Virus record (IMG/VR): IMGVR_UViG_3300037296_000160
Coordinates: 1-53,674 of that record
Direction: 5' to 3' (one strand)
DNA length: 53,674 nucleotides
Source: a virus
The notes under the pieces are model-generated. The model worked only from the letters and a program-made list of their open reading frames with translations, was not told the DNA's origin and did no database searches. Of this stretch, positions 16,537 through 24,822 are shown piece after piece. The translations under genes were made by a program, and so were the position numbers. How positions within the stretch are numbered: position 1 is the stretch's first letter; each line of letters starts with the position of its first letter.

Positions 16537-18782
16537 CAAGCATAGCTGTTGGGGAGAAGGTGCGCGAGTTTCGCAGCCTCTTGAACGAAACCCCCGAAGA
16601 TCAGGCGCAGCCGAACAAGCACGATAAGCACCTCGATACAGAGGAAGCCAAGGCGCTGCACCGCGAAATGATGGGCAGCTTTAGCCTTGAGCTGTCCCGG
16701 CAGGCCGCATCCCGCCGCCGCCGCGCCCGCGCAGAGGACTATTACCACGGCGTCCAGTTTACCGAGGCCGAGCGCCTTGAAATCGAGGGGCGCGGCCAGA
16801 CCGCGACCACGCTCAACATCATGGGGCCGTCGATTAACTGGATGCTGGGCACCGAGCGCCGCAACCGGGCTGACGGCAAGGTTCTGCCCCGCCGCAAGGA
16901 CGGACGCACCGACGCCGACTCCAAGACGCAGCTTTTGAAATACGTCGATGATTGCCACCACGCCGAAATGAAGAAATCGGCCGCATTTGCTGATGCGATC
17001 ATCACCGGGCTTGGCTGGCTGGAAACAGGCGTCCGCGATAGCGAAGCTGGCGGCGAACCTGTGTTCGTCGGCCACCCGGCGTGGCGGCAAATGGTCCATG
17101 ACAGCTTTGCCACAGAGTTGGATATGGGCGATGCGCGCTACATGTTCCGCGCCAAGTGGACGGACGTGAACATTGCGACGGCCATGTTCCCAGACCGCGC
17201 GCCAACGATCCGCGCCGCCGCGCTGCGCGACAACGGCATGTCGGGCGACGGCGGCATTGACGGCTGGGGCGATGACGCCATGGACAGCGTCGAGCAATTC
17301 GCCCTCGATACCCACGACTTTGGCTATGAGATTGCCGAGGCAATGCGCCCGCGTGTGCGGCTTATCGAGGCATGGACCCGCCGCCCGATGATGACGCCCT
17401 GCATGATCGGCGGCATGTTCGACGGCGAGATTTTCGACCCGCACAGCCACGGGCACGTCAACGAAGTCATCATGGGCAACGCGCGCGTCAAAGAGAAGCT
17501 GCGCAACCGGATGCAGGTTCACATTATGACGTCGGGCGGGCTGTTGCGGTCCCAGAACTCGCCCTATCGCCACAACAAGTTTCCATTCACCCCCGTCTGG
17601 GGCAACCGGCGCGCGTCTGACAACATGCCTTACGGCGTGGCTGATACGATGATCGACCTGCAAGACGACATCAACAAGCGCCAGATCAAAGCCACCTACA
17701 TTCTGAACACCAACAAGGTCGTGGCCTACGAGGGCAGCGTGTCCGACGTGGACGAGTTTCTTGAGGAAGTGCCGCGCCCTGACGGCGTGATCTGGATTAA
17801 GGAAGGCAAGCAAAAGCCTGATTTTAATGCAGATAAGGAGCTTGGGACGTCGCACCTTAACTCAATGTCTATGTCGATCGACATGGTTCAGCAGCTATCG
17901 GGCATCACTGACGAAAGCATGGGGCGCACCACCAACGCCACGTCAGGCCGCGCGATCAAGGCGCGTCAGGAGCAAGGGGCCATGACCACGGCCCACTACT
18001 ACGACAACTTTAGGTATGCCCTGCAAGTCCATGGCGAGAAACAGCTTTGCGTCTGTGAACAGTTTATCGACAAGGAAAAGCAATTTCGCATCGCCACCCC
18101 GCGCGGGGGCTTTGACTTTAAGACGGTGAACGAACCGGGCAACGCCGCAACGAACATCACCGCGTTTAAGGCTGACTTTCAGATGGGCGAGGAAGATTGG
18201 AAGGCCAGCAACCGGCAGGCGTCCGCTGACAGCTTTATCCAGATCATGTCGCAGCTTGCCCCGGCCAACCCGCAAGTGCTGACCTCGATCCTCGATCTAT
18301 TGGTAGACATGCTGGACGTGCCCTACGCCGAGGAAATCGCCTCCCGCCTGCGCCTGCAATTCAACATTGAAGACCCAGACGCCGACCCCAATGACCCGTC
18401 GCCGCAAGCCGTCGAACAGCGGGCCAAGAAGGAAGCCGCCGCAGCCGCAGCAGGCGAGGCCATGGAGATGCAGAAGGCCGCACAGCAAGCCGAAACCGAC
18501 AAGGCCACCGCCAGCGCCCGCGAAGCGCGCGCCAAGGCCGCACGGTCGGAAATCGAGGCGCAAAAGGAACTGTTGTCGATGGACCGTATCGCGTTCGACA
18601 ACATCAGCGTCATGCAAGCGCAGCGCGGCACCGCCGCGACCGCCGACGCCATGATCGAGGACGCCATCGCGCGTGTGAACGCCATGGTGCAGCCGCAGAC
18701 AGGGCAACCCCCTGCCCCTGCCCCCGATATGCCGCCCCCAGAGGCAGGCATGGACCCCGCAAGCCAACTTATCCCCGCATAA
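16533..18782 (+). CDS. Portal protein, P22-like
   Basis: A 749-residue protein, the size of P22-type portals. Characteristic stretches include TLNIMGPSINWMLGTERRNR (residues ~89-108), the region FPFTPVWGNRRASDNMPYG (~350-370) and LSGITDESMGRTTNATSGRA (~453-472). The C-terminus (~620-749) is Ala/Glu-rich and helical, ending in a Pro-rich tail, as in the barrel of long portals. It forms the dodecameric DNA gate and nucleates capsid assembly. It is coupled to the gene before it and followed by a scaffold-type gene. Confidence 0.92.
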   Translation: MTSIAVGEKVREFRSLLNETPEDQAQPNKHDKHLDTEEAKALHREMMGSFSLELSRQAASRRRRARAEDYYHGVQFTEAERLEIEGRGQTATTLNIMGPSINWMLGTERRNRADGKVLPRRKDGRTDADSKTQLLKYVDDCHHAEMKKSAAFADAIITGLGWLETGVRDSEAGGEPVFVGHPAWRQMVHDSFATELDMGDARYMFRAKWTDVNIATAMFPDRAPTIRAAALRDNGMSGDGGIDGWGDDAMDSVEQFALDTHDFGYEIAEAMRPRVRLIEAWTRRPMMTPCMIGGMFDGEIFDPHSHGHVNEVIMGNARVKEKLRNRMQVHIMTSGGLLRSQNSPYRHNKFPFTPVWGNRRASDNMPYGVADTMIDLQDDINKRQIKATYILNTNKVVAYEGSVSDVDEFLEEVPRPDGVIWIKEGKQKPDFNADKELGTSHLNSMSMSIDMVQQLSGITDESMGRTTNATSGRAIKARQEQGAMTTAHYYDNFRYALQVHGEKQLCVCEQFIDKEKQFRIATPRGGFDFKTVNEPGNAATNITAFKADFQMGEEDWKASNRQASADSFIQIMSQLAPANPQVLTSILDLLVDMLDVPYAEEIASRLRLQFNIEDPDADPNDPSPQAVEQRAKKEAAAAAAGEAMEMQKAAQQAETDKATASAREARAKAARSEIEAQKELLSMDRIAFDNISVMQAQRGTAATADAMIEDAIARVNAMVQPQTGQPPAPAPDMPPPEAGMDPASQLIPA

Positions 18783-18803
18783 TCAGCAAAGAGGAAACAC
18801 CCC

Positions 18804-19652
18804 ATGGCAAACCCGCAGACACACTACGACGATCCGCCCATCAACGCCGAAGATGACGCCGAAATCGTCCTGACCGACGATGACCGCCGCCAGCTTACGC
18901 CAGCGGATATCGAAGCCCTGTCCGCTGTTGTGGATGCAGAGGTCATAGACGAGCAGCCCGCACCCGCGCCTGCCCCTGTGATCGATCAGCAGCCCGCCCC
19001 GGCCCCGGCACCGGCCACGGACTATAGCGCGGATATCGCTGCGCAGGATGCAGCTATGCGCGCGCTACGCGCAAGCTGGGACGACGGCGACGTGTCGGTT
19101 GATGACTACAACCGCCAGCAGGACGAATTGCAGGCCGCGCGCGATGAACTAATCACCGCCCGCGCTTTGCAGGAGGCTAACCCTGCCCCGGCCCAGCCCG
19201 AAGACAACGGCGGCGACCGGCAGGAAGACCCCGCCTTTGCCCTCGATGCGCAGAGATATGCGACCGCCTACCCCGAACTGTTCTCTGACGCGCACTTTAC
19301 CGCGTTCAACGCACTGTTCGAGCAAAACGACGCGCGGGCATCGAGCGCCAACCTCACCACCACGCAGCTACTTGAGAAGACGCACCGCGAGTATGCCGCA
19401 CTGGCCGAGGCACAGCATCGGCCATTGCAGGTATCCCTACCGGGCACCGGAGGCGTTGGTGGCCGCAAGGACGAAGTGCCGCCCAGCATTGCCGACGTGC
19501 CCGCGTCTGGTCTGGACGCGCACCAAGACCGCTTTTCGACCTTGGCAGCCCAGATCGACACGATGGACAACCCTGACGATATCGAGGCCATCTTGGCGAA
19601 GTTGCCCCCTGACCAACGCGATGCGTTCGCGTCATTTGGCGACGACGGATGA
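18804..19652 (+). CDS. Scaffolding-type protein
   Basis: A 282-residue, very acidic protein with two PAPAPAP linkers near residues 52-75 and a helical middle region. No enzymatic motif is present. The composition, and position directly after the portal, fit a capsid scaffold. The capsid gene itself is 9.8 kb away, which is unusual. Ribosome site GAGGAAA precedes the start. Confidence 0.65.
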   Translation: MANPQTHYDDPPINAEDDAEIVLTDDDRRQLTPADIEALSAVVDAEVIDEQPAPAPAPVIDQQPAPAPAPATDYSADIAAQDAAMRALRASWDDGDVSVDDYNRQQDELQAARDELITARALQEANPAPAQPEDNGGDRQEDPAFALDAQRYATAYPELFSDAHFTAFNALFEQNDARASSANLTTTQLLEKTHREYAALAEAQHRPLQVSLPGTGGVGGRKDEVPPSIADVPASGLDAHQDRFSTLAAQIDTMDNPDDIEAILAKLPPDQRDAFASFGDDG

Positions 19653-20044
19653 AGGTAAAACTCACCACCTTAACCGTCACTTTGAGCCGCGCAGCCGTGT
19701 TGCAGTTGCGCGGCTGCAACCTTTGCTACCTCGATAAGCAGGACGACGGCGGCACCGTTTTTGCGGTCAATCCGCAGCCCGACGTCGTCGTCAAGCATCA
19801 CCGCAAAGACCCCAAGACGGGCCTGCCCGAAACGGAAGGTGTGATTTTGGACGGCGTCACCATCGCCATTCAGATCGGTGACGCGATCACCACCAGCCAC
19901 GGCACTGGCCTAATCCGCGTCAAGCGGGGCACGTCTGCCCGCCCGACGTTCAAAGTCAGCGCGCCAGAGCATGACCGCATTACCGTCGTGCGCCGGGGGC
20001 AACCCGTCGGTGGACGCGCCAAAGAACTGGAGAACCAGCTATGA
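19649..20044 (+). CDS. Hypothetical beta-rich protein, possible CsrA-like C-terminus
   Basis: A 131-residue protein overlapping the scaffold stop (ATGA). Residues ~70-115 (ILDGVTIAIQIGDAITT, then VSAPEHDRITVVRRG) loosely resemble the CsrA beta-hairpin order, with an AP-x-x-x-x-V-x-R ending. The N-terminal half has a Cys pair (CNLC). The CsrA similarity is weak and could be chance. It begins the accessory gene run. Confidence 0.55.
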   Translation: MKVKLTTLTVTLSRAAVLQLRGCNLCYLDKQDDGGTVFAVNPQPDVVVKHHRKDPKTGLPETEGVILDGVTIAIQIGDAITTSHGTGLIRVKRGTSARPTFKVSAPEHDRITVVRRGQPVGGRAKELENQL

Positions 20045-20340
20045 CCAGATTGCGCGAGGGCGTCATCGACCTCAATTTGAACGCGCCGGGGGGCGAGTGC
20101 AGCTATACCGTCAACCGTGCCGCGCTGGCCAAGAAGAACCTGCTAATCGACAAGCGGTATACCCGCGTCGTGCGCCTCAATAGCCCAGAGGAAGTGCAGC
20201 AGGCACTAACGAACGCGCAGCACAGCAAGGTTAGCAAAGACCCTTTGACCAAAGCCGTGGCGCAAAGCCTGACCAAAGCCCTGACGCTGGCCGTCAACGC
20301 CATCCAGAGCCACCAGAAGCATCAGGCGGCGGCGAAATGA
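20041..20340 (+). CDS. Hypothetical protein
   Basis: A 99-residue basic protein with a central HSKVSKDPLTKAVAQSLTKA helical region. It overlaps neighbours on both sides by four bases (ATGA). No family is recognised. Confidence 0.65.
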   Translation: MTRLREGVIDLNLNAPGGECSYTVNRAALAKKNLLIDKRYTRVVRLNSPEEVQQALTNAQHSKVSKDPLTKAVAQSLTKALTLAVNAIQSHQKHQAAAK

Positions 20341-20690
20341 GCGGTGACGAGCTGACAGACATGGCCGCTGTTCTGACCAAAGAGGGCGGGCCGAAAGGGA
20401 CAAAGAAGATCCCCATGAAGTCCGACCCCGGCGATCAAGAGAACATGGTGAAGATCAATAACGTCGCGGGCGAAGAACTGCGGCAATTCATCGAGCGATA
20501 TGAGCGCCTAGAGGCCGAGAAAAAAGACATAATGGAGGGCATGAAAGAGGTCATGGCCGAAGCCAAAGGCCGTGGCTACAACGTGAAGATACTTCGCAAG
20601 ATCATCGCCCTGCGCAAGCGCGACAAGGATGACTTGGACGAAGAAGAAGCGGTTTTGGAAATGTATATGGCCGCGTTGGGCATGTCCTAG
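20337..20690 (+). CDS. GapR/DUF2312 (UPF0335) DNA-binding protein
   Basis: A 117-residue protein. Residues ~40-115 (ELRQFIERYERLEAEK, then AKGRGYNVKILRKIIALRK) match the GapR family of alphaproteobacteria. GapR binds AT-rich, overtwisted DNA ahead of forks and is frequently found in alphaproteobacterial phages. A ~40-residue N-terminal extension is specific to this copy. It supports host assignment and may act on the AT-rich origin or on transcribed phage DNA. Confidence 0.9.
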   Translation: MSGDELTDMAAVLTKEGGPKGTKKIPMKSDPGDQENMVKINNVAGEELRQFIERYERLEAEKKDIMEGMKEVMAEAKGRGYNVKILRKIIALRKRDKDDLDEEEAVLEMYMAALGMS

Positions 20691-21115
20691 TGACACCCGC
20701 CGCGCGCCAGCTTGCAAAAGCCGAGAAGGATGCGCGCGCCCGCGAGAAGCAGGTTAAGCGCGATGCGCGCGCCGCCACAGCCCCGGCCAACAAGTATGGG
20801 GCCAAGCGCACGGTCGTAGACGGCATAACATTCGACAGCAAACACGAGGCCCGCGTGTGGGGGCAGCTAGGCTATGCCGAGCGGTGCGGGCTGATACGCG
20901 ACCTCAAGCGGCAGGTGCCCGTGTTCCTGATAGGGCAGCACGGCCCCCTACTGGCCCGCAACGGCAGACCTATGCGCCTGACGTTCGACTTTACCTACAT
21001 CGACGCGGAAACCGGCCACCTGATCCACGCCGACGCCAAGGGCAAGCCAACCCCTGACTACGAGGTCCGCAAGGCCGTCGTGATCGCCATGGGACTGCAC
21101 GTCCTCGAACTGTAA
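20690..21115 (+). CDS. DUF1064 family phage nuclease-like protein
   Basis: A 141-residue protein with GTG start overlapping the GapR stop (TAGTG). The N-terminal ~30 residues are basic and helical. The motifs KYGAKRTVVDGITFDSKHEA, LTFDFTYID and ADAKGKPTPDY match DUF1064, which is related to the endonuclease/Holliday-junction resolvase fold: Glu of KHEA, Asp of DFTY, and D-x-K of DAKGK are the likely catalytic residues. It probably processes branched DNA during replication or packaging. Confidence 0.8.
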   Translation: MTPAARQLAKAEKDARAREKQVKRDARAATAPANKYGAKRTVVDGITFDSKHEARVWGQLGYAERCGLIRDLKRQVPVFLIGQHGPLLARNGRPMRLTFDFTYIDAETGHLIHADAKGKPTPDYEVRKAVVIAMGLHVLEL

Positions 21116-21141
21116 ACAACGCCGCCCAGGTGCTTACCAAA

Positions 21142-21312
21142 ATGACCGACAAAGACCTTGATACACTGGCCGATACCATCACCGCAGCCCTATCGCGCTG
21201 CAAGACGGTCAAAGAGGTTGTGGACACCGCAAACCACTACCGGGCCGACGTGGAACACATGAAGACGGCCAGCCGCACCCGCGCCATCCATCTAAGCAAT
21301 CTGCGCAGCTAG
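21142..21312 (+). CDS. Small helical protein of unknown function
   Basis: A 56-residue protein from ATG 21142; an in-frame GTG at 21130 would add four residues, and neither has a strong ribosome site. The protein is predicted helical with a single Cys. No family is recognised. Confidence 0.5.
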   Translation: MTDKDLDTLADTITAALSRCKTVKEVVDTANHYRADVEHMKTASRTRAIHLSNLRS

Positions 21313-21488
21313 CAGATCAAGATGCTGGGTAAAGAGGCACAGCCCGAACAAGCACAAATGCAGATTTAATAAGATGCTTAGAAAAAAAGATTTGCAAATA
21401 CGCTGATTGACGCTAAAACCCTGTGTGTGGTCGAAACCATTAGACCACGATGCGACGAAACGTCTGCACATAGCCACAGGAGGCAACA
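21313..21488. promoter_or_regulatory. Intergenic control region upstream of the accessory operon
   Basis: It is AT-rich compared with flanks. It carries a perfect palindrome ATTTGCAAAT (21390-21399) and AAATGCAGAT (21356-21365), the same motif seen between the repressor candidate and the terminase genes. A TTGACG element lies at 21407-21412 without a clear -10. An inverted repeat GTGGTC/GACCAC (21427-21448) and a degenerate 8-bp-phased ACCAC array (21436-21459) follow. AGGAGG at 21478-21483 serves the next start. Confidence 0.5.
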
Positions 21489-21782
21489 GTGACCGAGCAG
21501 CAAGTCCCTTCAATGTTCGTAGCCAAGCGCACCATCCAACTGGACGGACGCAAGCTATACGACGTCGCCCTAGTGTTCGTGATCGACAAGGTCATGCCGT
21601 CAGGGATCACGCTTTGCCACCCGTCCACCACCTACATGACCCGCGTAAGCCCGGTTGAGCGCATCGCCCACAACATCACCGGGACAGTCAAGTTTCGCCC
21701 CGACGCGGACGGACGCCTGCGCCAGATCGAGCGCCGCAAGATCGACCCGAACGGCTGGGCACAAGTCAAAACCACAACCTAA
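21489..21782 (+). CDS. Hypothetical protein
   Basis: A 97-residue protein with GTG start and a strong AGGAGG five to six bases upstream. First gene after the control region. Beta-rich pattern, no family recognised. Confidence 0.6.
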   Translation: MTEQQVPSMFVAKRTIQLDGRKLYDVALVFVIDKVMPSGITLCHPSTTYMTRVSPVERIAHNITGTVKFRPDADGRLRQIERRKIDPNGWAQVKTTT

Positions 21783-21833
21783 TCACCACAGGCGACCGCA
21801 CAGGTCTGCCGACACGCCACAGGAGGCACCCCC

Positions 21834-22196
21834 ATGACAATCGCTTTCACATTCAACGACACCGACCGCCCTGACCTTGGCGCTTGCAGCCCCTTTGGCG
21901 TCATCGAGACGGTTTCGCACTTTGCATCCACCCGGCACATCATGGCCGACCAGATAACCTTTGTGGCGTCTGAAACAGGCTGCGGCTACCACCTGATGCC
22001 CGACGCGCTGGCTATGGTCGATGAACGCCTGCGCGGCCTGCGTGGCTACGAGGCCAACTCGCCATGGTTCGATACAGGTCTGGGCCAAGCGATTATTGTC
22101 GTCACCTTCCAAAGCATGTTCAGCGCCCAAGCGATCAAGGAAGCCTTTGCGCGCCTGATCTGGCTCGATGAAGCAACAGCGGAGTGGGCGGCATGA
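21834..22196 (+). CDS. Hypothetical protein
   Basis: A 120-residue protein. The leader repeats the 13-base GCCACAGGAGGCA element found before the previous gene, giving a strong ribosome site. No domain is recognised. The stop overlaps the next start (ATGA). Confidence 0.65.
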   Translation: MTIAFTFNDTDRPDLGACSPFGVIETVSHFASTRHIMADQITFVASETGCGYHLMPDALAMVDERLRGLRGYEANSPWFDTGLGQAIIVVTFQSMFSAQAIKEAFARLIWLDEATAEWAA

Positions 22197-22417
22197 GCGG
22201 CAACCTTCGCAAAACCATCGAGCGCGCAGCCATCGAGCGCGACTACGGCAGCGCCGTCGCCCAGACCAAAGACGCGCTGGGCGTGGTCAAAGAAACGCGC
22301 GCCGTATTGGTCCTGCATCACATGGATCAAGAAGATTGGTTCCGCCTGCCGGTCCCACTGCGCCGCCGCCTGCTGGGCGACTACGCCGCAACAGAAATCC
22401 GCTACCAACTAGACTAG
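22193..22417 (+). CDS. Hypothetical protein
   Basis: A 74-residue charged helical protein starting at ATG 22193, which overlaps the upstream stop; an in-frame start at 22184 is less likely. Contains a WFRLPVPLRRRLLGDYA segment. Function unknown. Confidence 0.6.
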   Translation: MSGNLRKTIERAAIERDYGSAVAQTKDALGVVKETRAVLVLHHMDQEDWFRLPVPLRRRLLGDYAATEIRYQLD

Positions 22418-22421
22418 GAAA

Positions 22422-22445
22422 ACCACATGACCGTGAAACCACCCC
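22422..22445 (+). repeat. 8-bp-phased ACCAC array across a start codon
   Basis: Units ACCAC-ATG-ACCGT-GAA-ACCAC-CCC, period 8. The spacer of the first unit is the start codon of the 22427 gene, so a protein bound here would cover the translation start and its leader. Confidence 0.5.
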
Positions 22446-22942
22446 TCAAGTTTCTACAATGCGCGCTGGGCTTTCAACACGCCACGGAAGGCATGACCGT
22501 AGCGGACGCACACCGCGTTCGTATCGGCCTGCTGGACCATATGGCAAGCACCACGGGCGCAGTCTTATCCCCTATGCGCGTGGCCGTGCCAAAGGACGTG
22601 CAAAGCCTGCCTGCGTCCATGACGTTCGCCTCTAACGTCGCAGATGACGTAGACACATGGCTTGTGCCAATGCCTGCATGGGCGACGGCGCGCGACAAGT
22701 TTGACGAAATCATGCGCCTTTCCCCGGCTGACATGCCCCCAAACAGCGACCACCTGTCCCTATTGCTCGATACCGTCCTGTTCCGCCTGCGTGAGCCGTC
22801 ACGGGCGGCAACATGGGAGGCGATAGGGGTGCCAGCACCGCGAGGCCGCGCCATGCTGGGTGCCCGCTCTGACAGTGTGACGTGGCCGACCTTCTTCACC
22901 CTGCGCGTCTACGCCTTTGGCGACGAAATGGAGACACGGTAA
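22427..22942 (+). CDS. Hypothetical protein
   Basis: A 171-residue protein; start at ATG 22427 after AGGAAAA. No family is recognised. Its first codons lie inside a phased ACCAC array. The stop overlaps the next start (TAATG). Confidence 0.6.
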   Translation: MTVKPPLKFLQCALGFQHATEGMTVADAHRVRIGLLDHMASTTGAVLSPMRVAVPKDVQSLPASMTFASNVADDVDTWLVPMPAWATARDKFDEIMRLSPADMPPNSDHLSLLLDTVLFRLREPSRAATWEAIGVPAPRGRAMLGARSDSVTWPTFFTLRVYAFGDEMETR

Positions 22943-23421
22943 TGGCGAACTGGAAAACAATGACCACCGCCAAATCCCTGCCCCTGCACCCCAAGCGGGA
23001 GCGGGAGATAACCGAGTGGGCCAAGCGGCACGGATATGACGACGAGGCCATCGCGGCGACCATCGAGGCGCATAAGAACGTGATGACCTACATGAACAAC
23101 ACCTACGTTGCCACGGTCCTCAAGGCCGAGGTCTGGGGGGAGGGCTGGCCCGAAATGGCCCAACTGTCCATTCGCCGCATAGACCGCAAGGTCATCCACG
23201 ATTGGCGCGCGCTGCAACAGATCAAGTCCGATATCTTTGGGGCCAACGCCGAGGGCGTAGAACTCTACCCCGCCGCCGACCGCGTCGTAGATACCGCGAA
23301 CAGCTACCATATCTTTGTGCCCCTCGATCCTAGCATCCATTTCCCCTTTGGCTGGCGCACTGGCCTGCGCGCGGACGATGCGGCACAGAACGAGCGCCCC
23401 GGCGCAGGGGGTGAACTATGA
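22942..23421 (+). CDS. DUF7694-like phage protein
   Basis: A 159-residue protein from ATG 22942. The segments LSIRRIDRKVIHDWRALQ and GVELYPAADRVVDTANSYH (residues ~76-127) match a small family common in proteobacterial phages and annotated DUF7694, as I recall it. The N-terminal ~60 residues are helical. Function unknown. It overlaps both neighbours. Confidence 0.65.
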   Translation: MANWKTMTTAKSLPLHPKREREITEWAKRHGYDDEAIAATIEAHKNVMTYMNNTYVATVLKAEVWGEGWPEMAQLSIRRIDRKVIHDWRALQQIKSDIFGANAEGVELYPAADRVVDTANSYHIFVPLDPSIHFPFGWRTGLRADDAAQNERPGAGGEL

Positions 23422-23714
23422 CCACCATTGCCCTGATCGCCATAGCGGCCCTTGCCTTCGCGCTGGGCGTGATGTGGGAGCGTGACCGCCCGCGCCGCCG
23501 CGCCTTGGCCCGGTTCCGCAACAATGCACCGCTGCGCCGCGCCATGCAGACAGAGGCGTCCCAATGGAACGGACGCCAGCTTGAGCAAATCAAAGCGATG
23601 AACCGTTGCGCAGCGGGCAACTTGCCCCCGCTTGAGGTCCACTACACCCGGTTTCCGCCGAACTGGCACGAGACAATCGGCCAGCACGGCACCAACGAGC
23701 AGACACAAGGATAA
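23418..23714 (+). CDS. Small membrane-anchored protein
   Basis: A 98-residue protein with an N-terminal transmembrane helix (residues ~2-19) followed by a very basic Arg-rich segment, so the bulk is cytoplasmic or DNA-facing. ATGA overlap with the upstream gene. Function unknown. Confidence 0.6.
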   Translation: MTTIALIAIAALAFALGVMWERDRPRRRALARFRNNAPLRRAMQTEASQWNGRQLEQIKAMNRCAAGNLPPLEVHYTRFPPNWHETIGQHGTNEQTQG

Positions 23715-23715
23715 A

Positions 23716-23747
23716 ACCAATGAACGACGAAACCACGAAACCAGTAA
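23716..23747 (+). repeat. 8-bp-phased ACCAC array across a start codon
   Basis: Units ACCAA-TGA-ACGAC-GAA-ACCAC-GAA-ACCAG-TAA, four boxes at 8-bp period, spanning the ATG at 23720. Same motif family as the parA operator. Confidence 0.55.
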
Positions 23748-24496
23748 CCGCATTGCCGCCCGCAGACTTCAACGCCATGGCGCTGGAAGCACTGACAGCC
23801 GCGTGTGACCCGGCCCGCGTCCAAGAGATTGTGGCGAAGAAGATCACCGAGACGGTGGATCGCGCCATTGAGGACGCCACGCGCAGCTACTCGCCCTTTG
23901 GTCAGGCACTAGAGGGGAAGCTGAAAGACGCGCTGTCCATCCAGAACCTCAATCTGCCAAGCTACAACACGATCATCTGTTCCATGGTGCAGAAGGCCGT
24001 AGAGGCCAACGTGTCCGAATTGATAGCGGGCCGCTTGAAGACAGACCTCGATGCTATGCTGGCCGTCGCGCCCAAGACGATCAAGCTGTCAGAGATTGTG
24101 ACCTCGATGCGATCTGAACACGAGGGGAATGACTACGGCCCGGTCGTGACCTGCCACGTTGACCAAGACGGCGGCGATGATGACTTCTGGGGGCGGAACT
24201 GGACGATCTGGCTTGATGACCGCGAACACTACGATTGGGCCAGCCGCAAGGATGCGTCGGTAAGGATCGCCGTGCGCCACGGTATCCGCAAAAACATGGC
24301 CGAAGCTGGGCACCCCGAACACGTCGGCACCATCAGCGCGGTCTATGAAAACGGCGGTGTGCTGGCAGATATCAAGAAGGGCTTCACCAGCCGCAAGAAC
24401 TACGGCTTGGCCAATACCCTGCTGGGCTACTACGCCGCTGAAACCGTTATCGTGGTCGATGAAGACGACGTTGTAACCAGCGTGGGGGATTACTGA
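23720..24496 (+). CDS. Hypothetical protein
   Basis: A 258-residue protein, helical in the first ~120 residues and mixed in the rest (DDDFWGRNWTIWLDDREHYDW near residue 150). No known domain recognised. Start after ACAAGGATAA; first codons lie within an ACCAC array. Coupled to the next gene by a one-base overlap. Confidence 0.65.
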   Translation: MNDETTKPVTALPPADFNAMALEALTAACDPARVQEIVAKKITETVDRAIEDATRSYSPFGQALEGKLKDALSIQNLNLPSYNTIICSMVQKAVEANVSELIAGRLKTDLDAMLAVAPKTIKLSEIVTSMRSEHEGNDYGPVVTCHVDQDGGDDDFWGRNWTIWLDDREHYDWASRKDASVRIAVRHGIRKNMAEAGHPEHVGTISAVYENGGVLADIKKGFTSRKNYGLANTLLGYYAAETVIVVDEDDVVTSVGDY

Positions 24497-24822
24497 TGCC
24501 CGCCGCGATCAAGATGAACAGCATGGTCAAAGCTGTAGACCTTGCCACAGGCAAAGAGAGCGAGAGCGTTGTAAGCTGGGGGGTGTTGCCGCCCGCGCCA
24601 GACCGGTGCCAAACCTGCGCCGTGGACCACACGCCAGACCAGCCGCATGACGCGGGTTCGCTTTTCTACCAATTCACGTTCGGCAATGAGCATGGCCGCG
24701 CCCCGACGTGGACCGACGCCATGGCGCATTGCACCGCCGCTGTGCGCGACGAGTGGACCGACAACCTGCGCGCCATGGGCGTGGATATCCCAAAGATGGA
24801 GGGAAACGACGATGCAAGCTGA
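24496..24822 (+). CDS. Conserved-type phage protein with Cys pair
   Basis: A 108-residue protein with CQTCAVDHTPDQPHDAGSLF and GRAPTWTDAMAHC. These motifs recall a small protein family frequent in phages of proteobacteria, function unknown. The CxxC plus later His/Cys could bind zinc. The end overlaps the clamp gene start by 11 bases. Confidence 0.7.
   Translation: MPAAIKMNSMVKAVDLATGKESESVVSWGVLPPAPDRCQTCAVDHTPDQPHDAGSLFYQFTFGNEHGRAPTWTDAMAHCTAAVRDEWTDNLRAMGVDIPKMEGNDDAS

Noticed and set aside
24647-24811. N-terminal extension of the DnaN frame
   Set aside because: It overlaps the 24496-24822 gene in another frame, lacks a ribosome site and does not resemble a clamp; ATG 24812 fits DnaN length and has GGAGGG.
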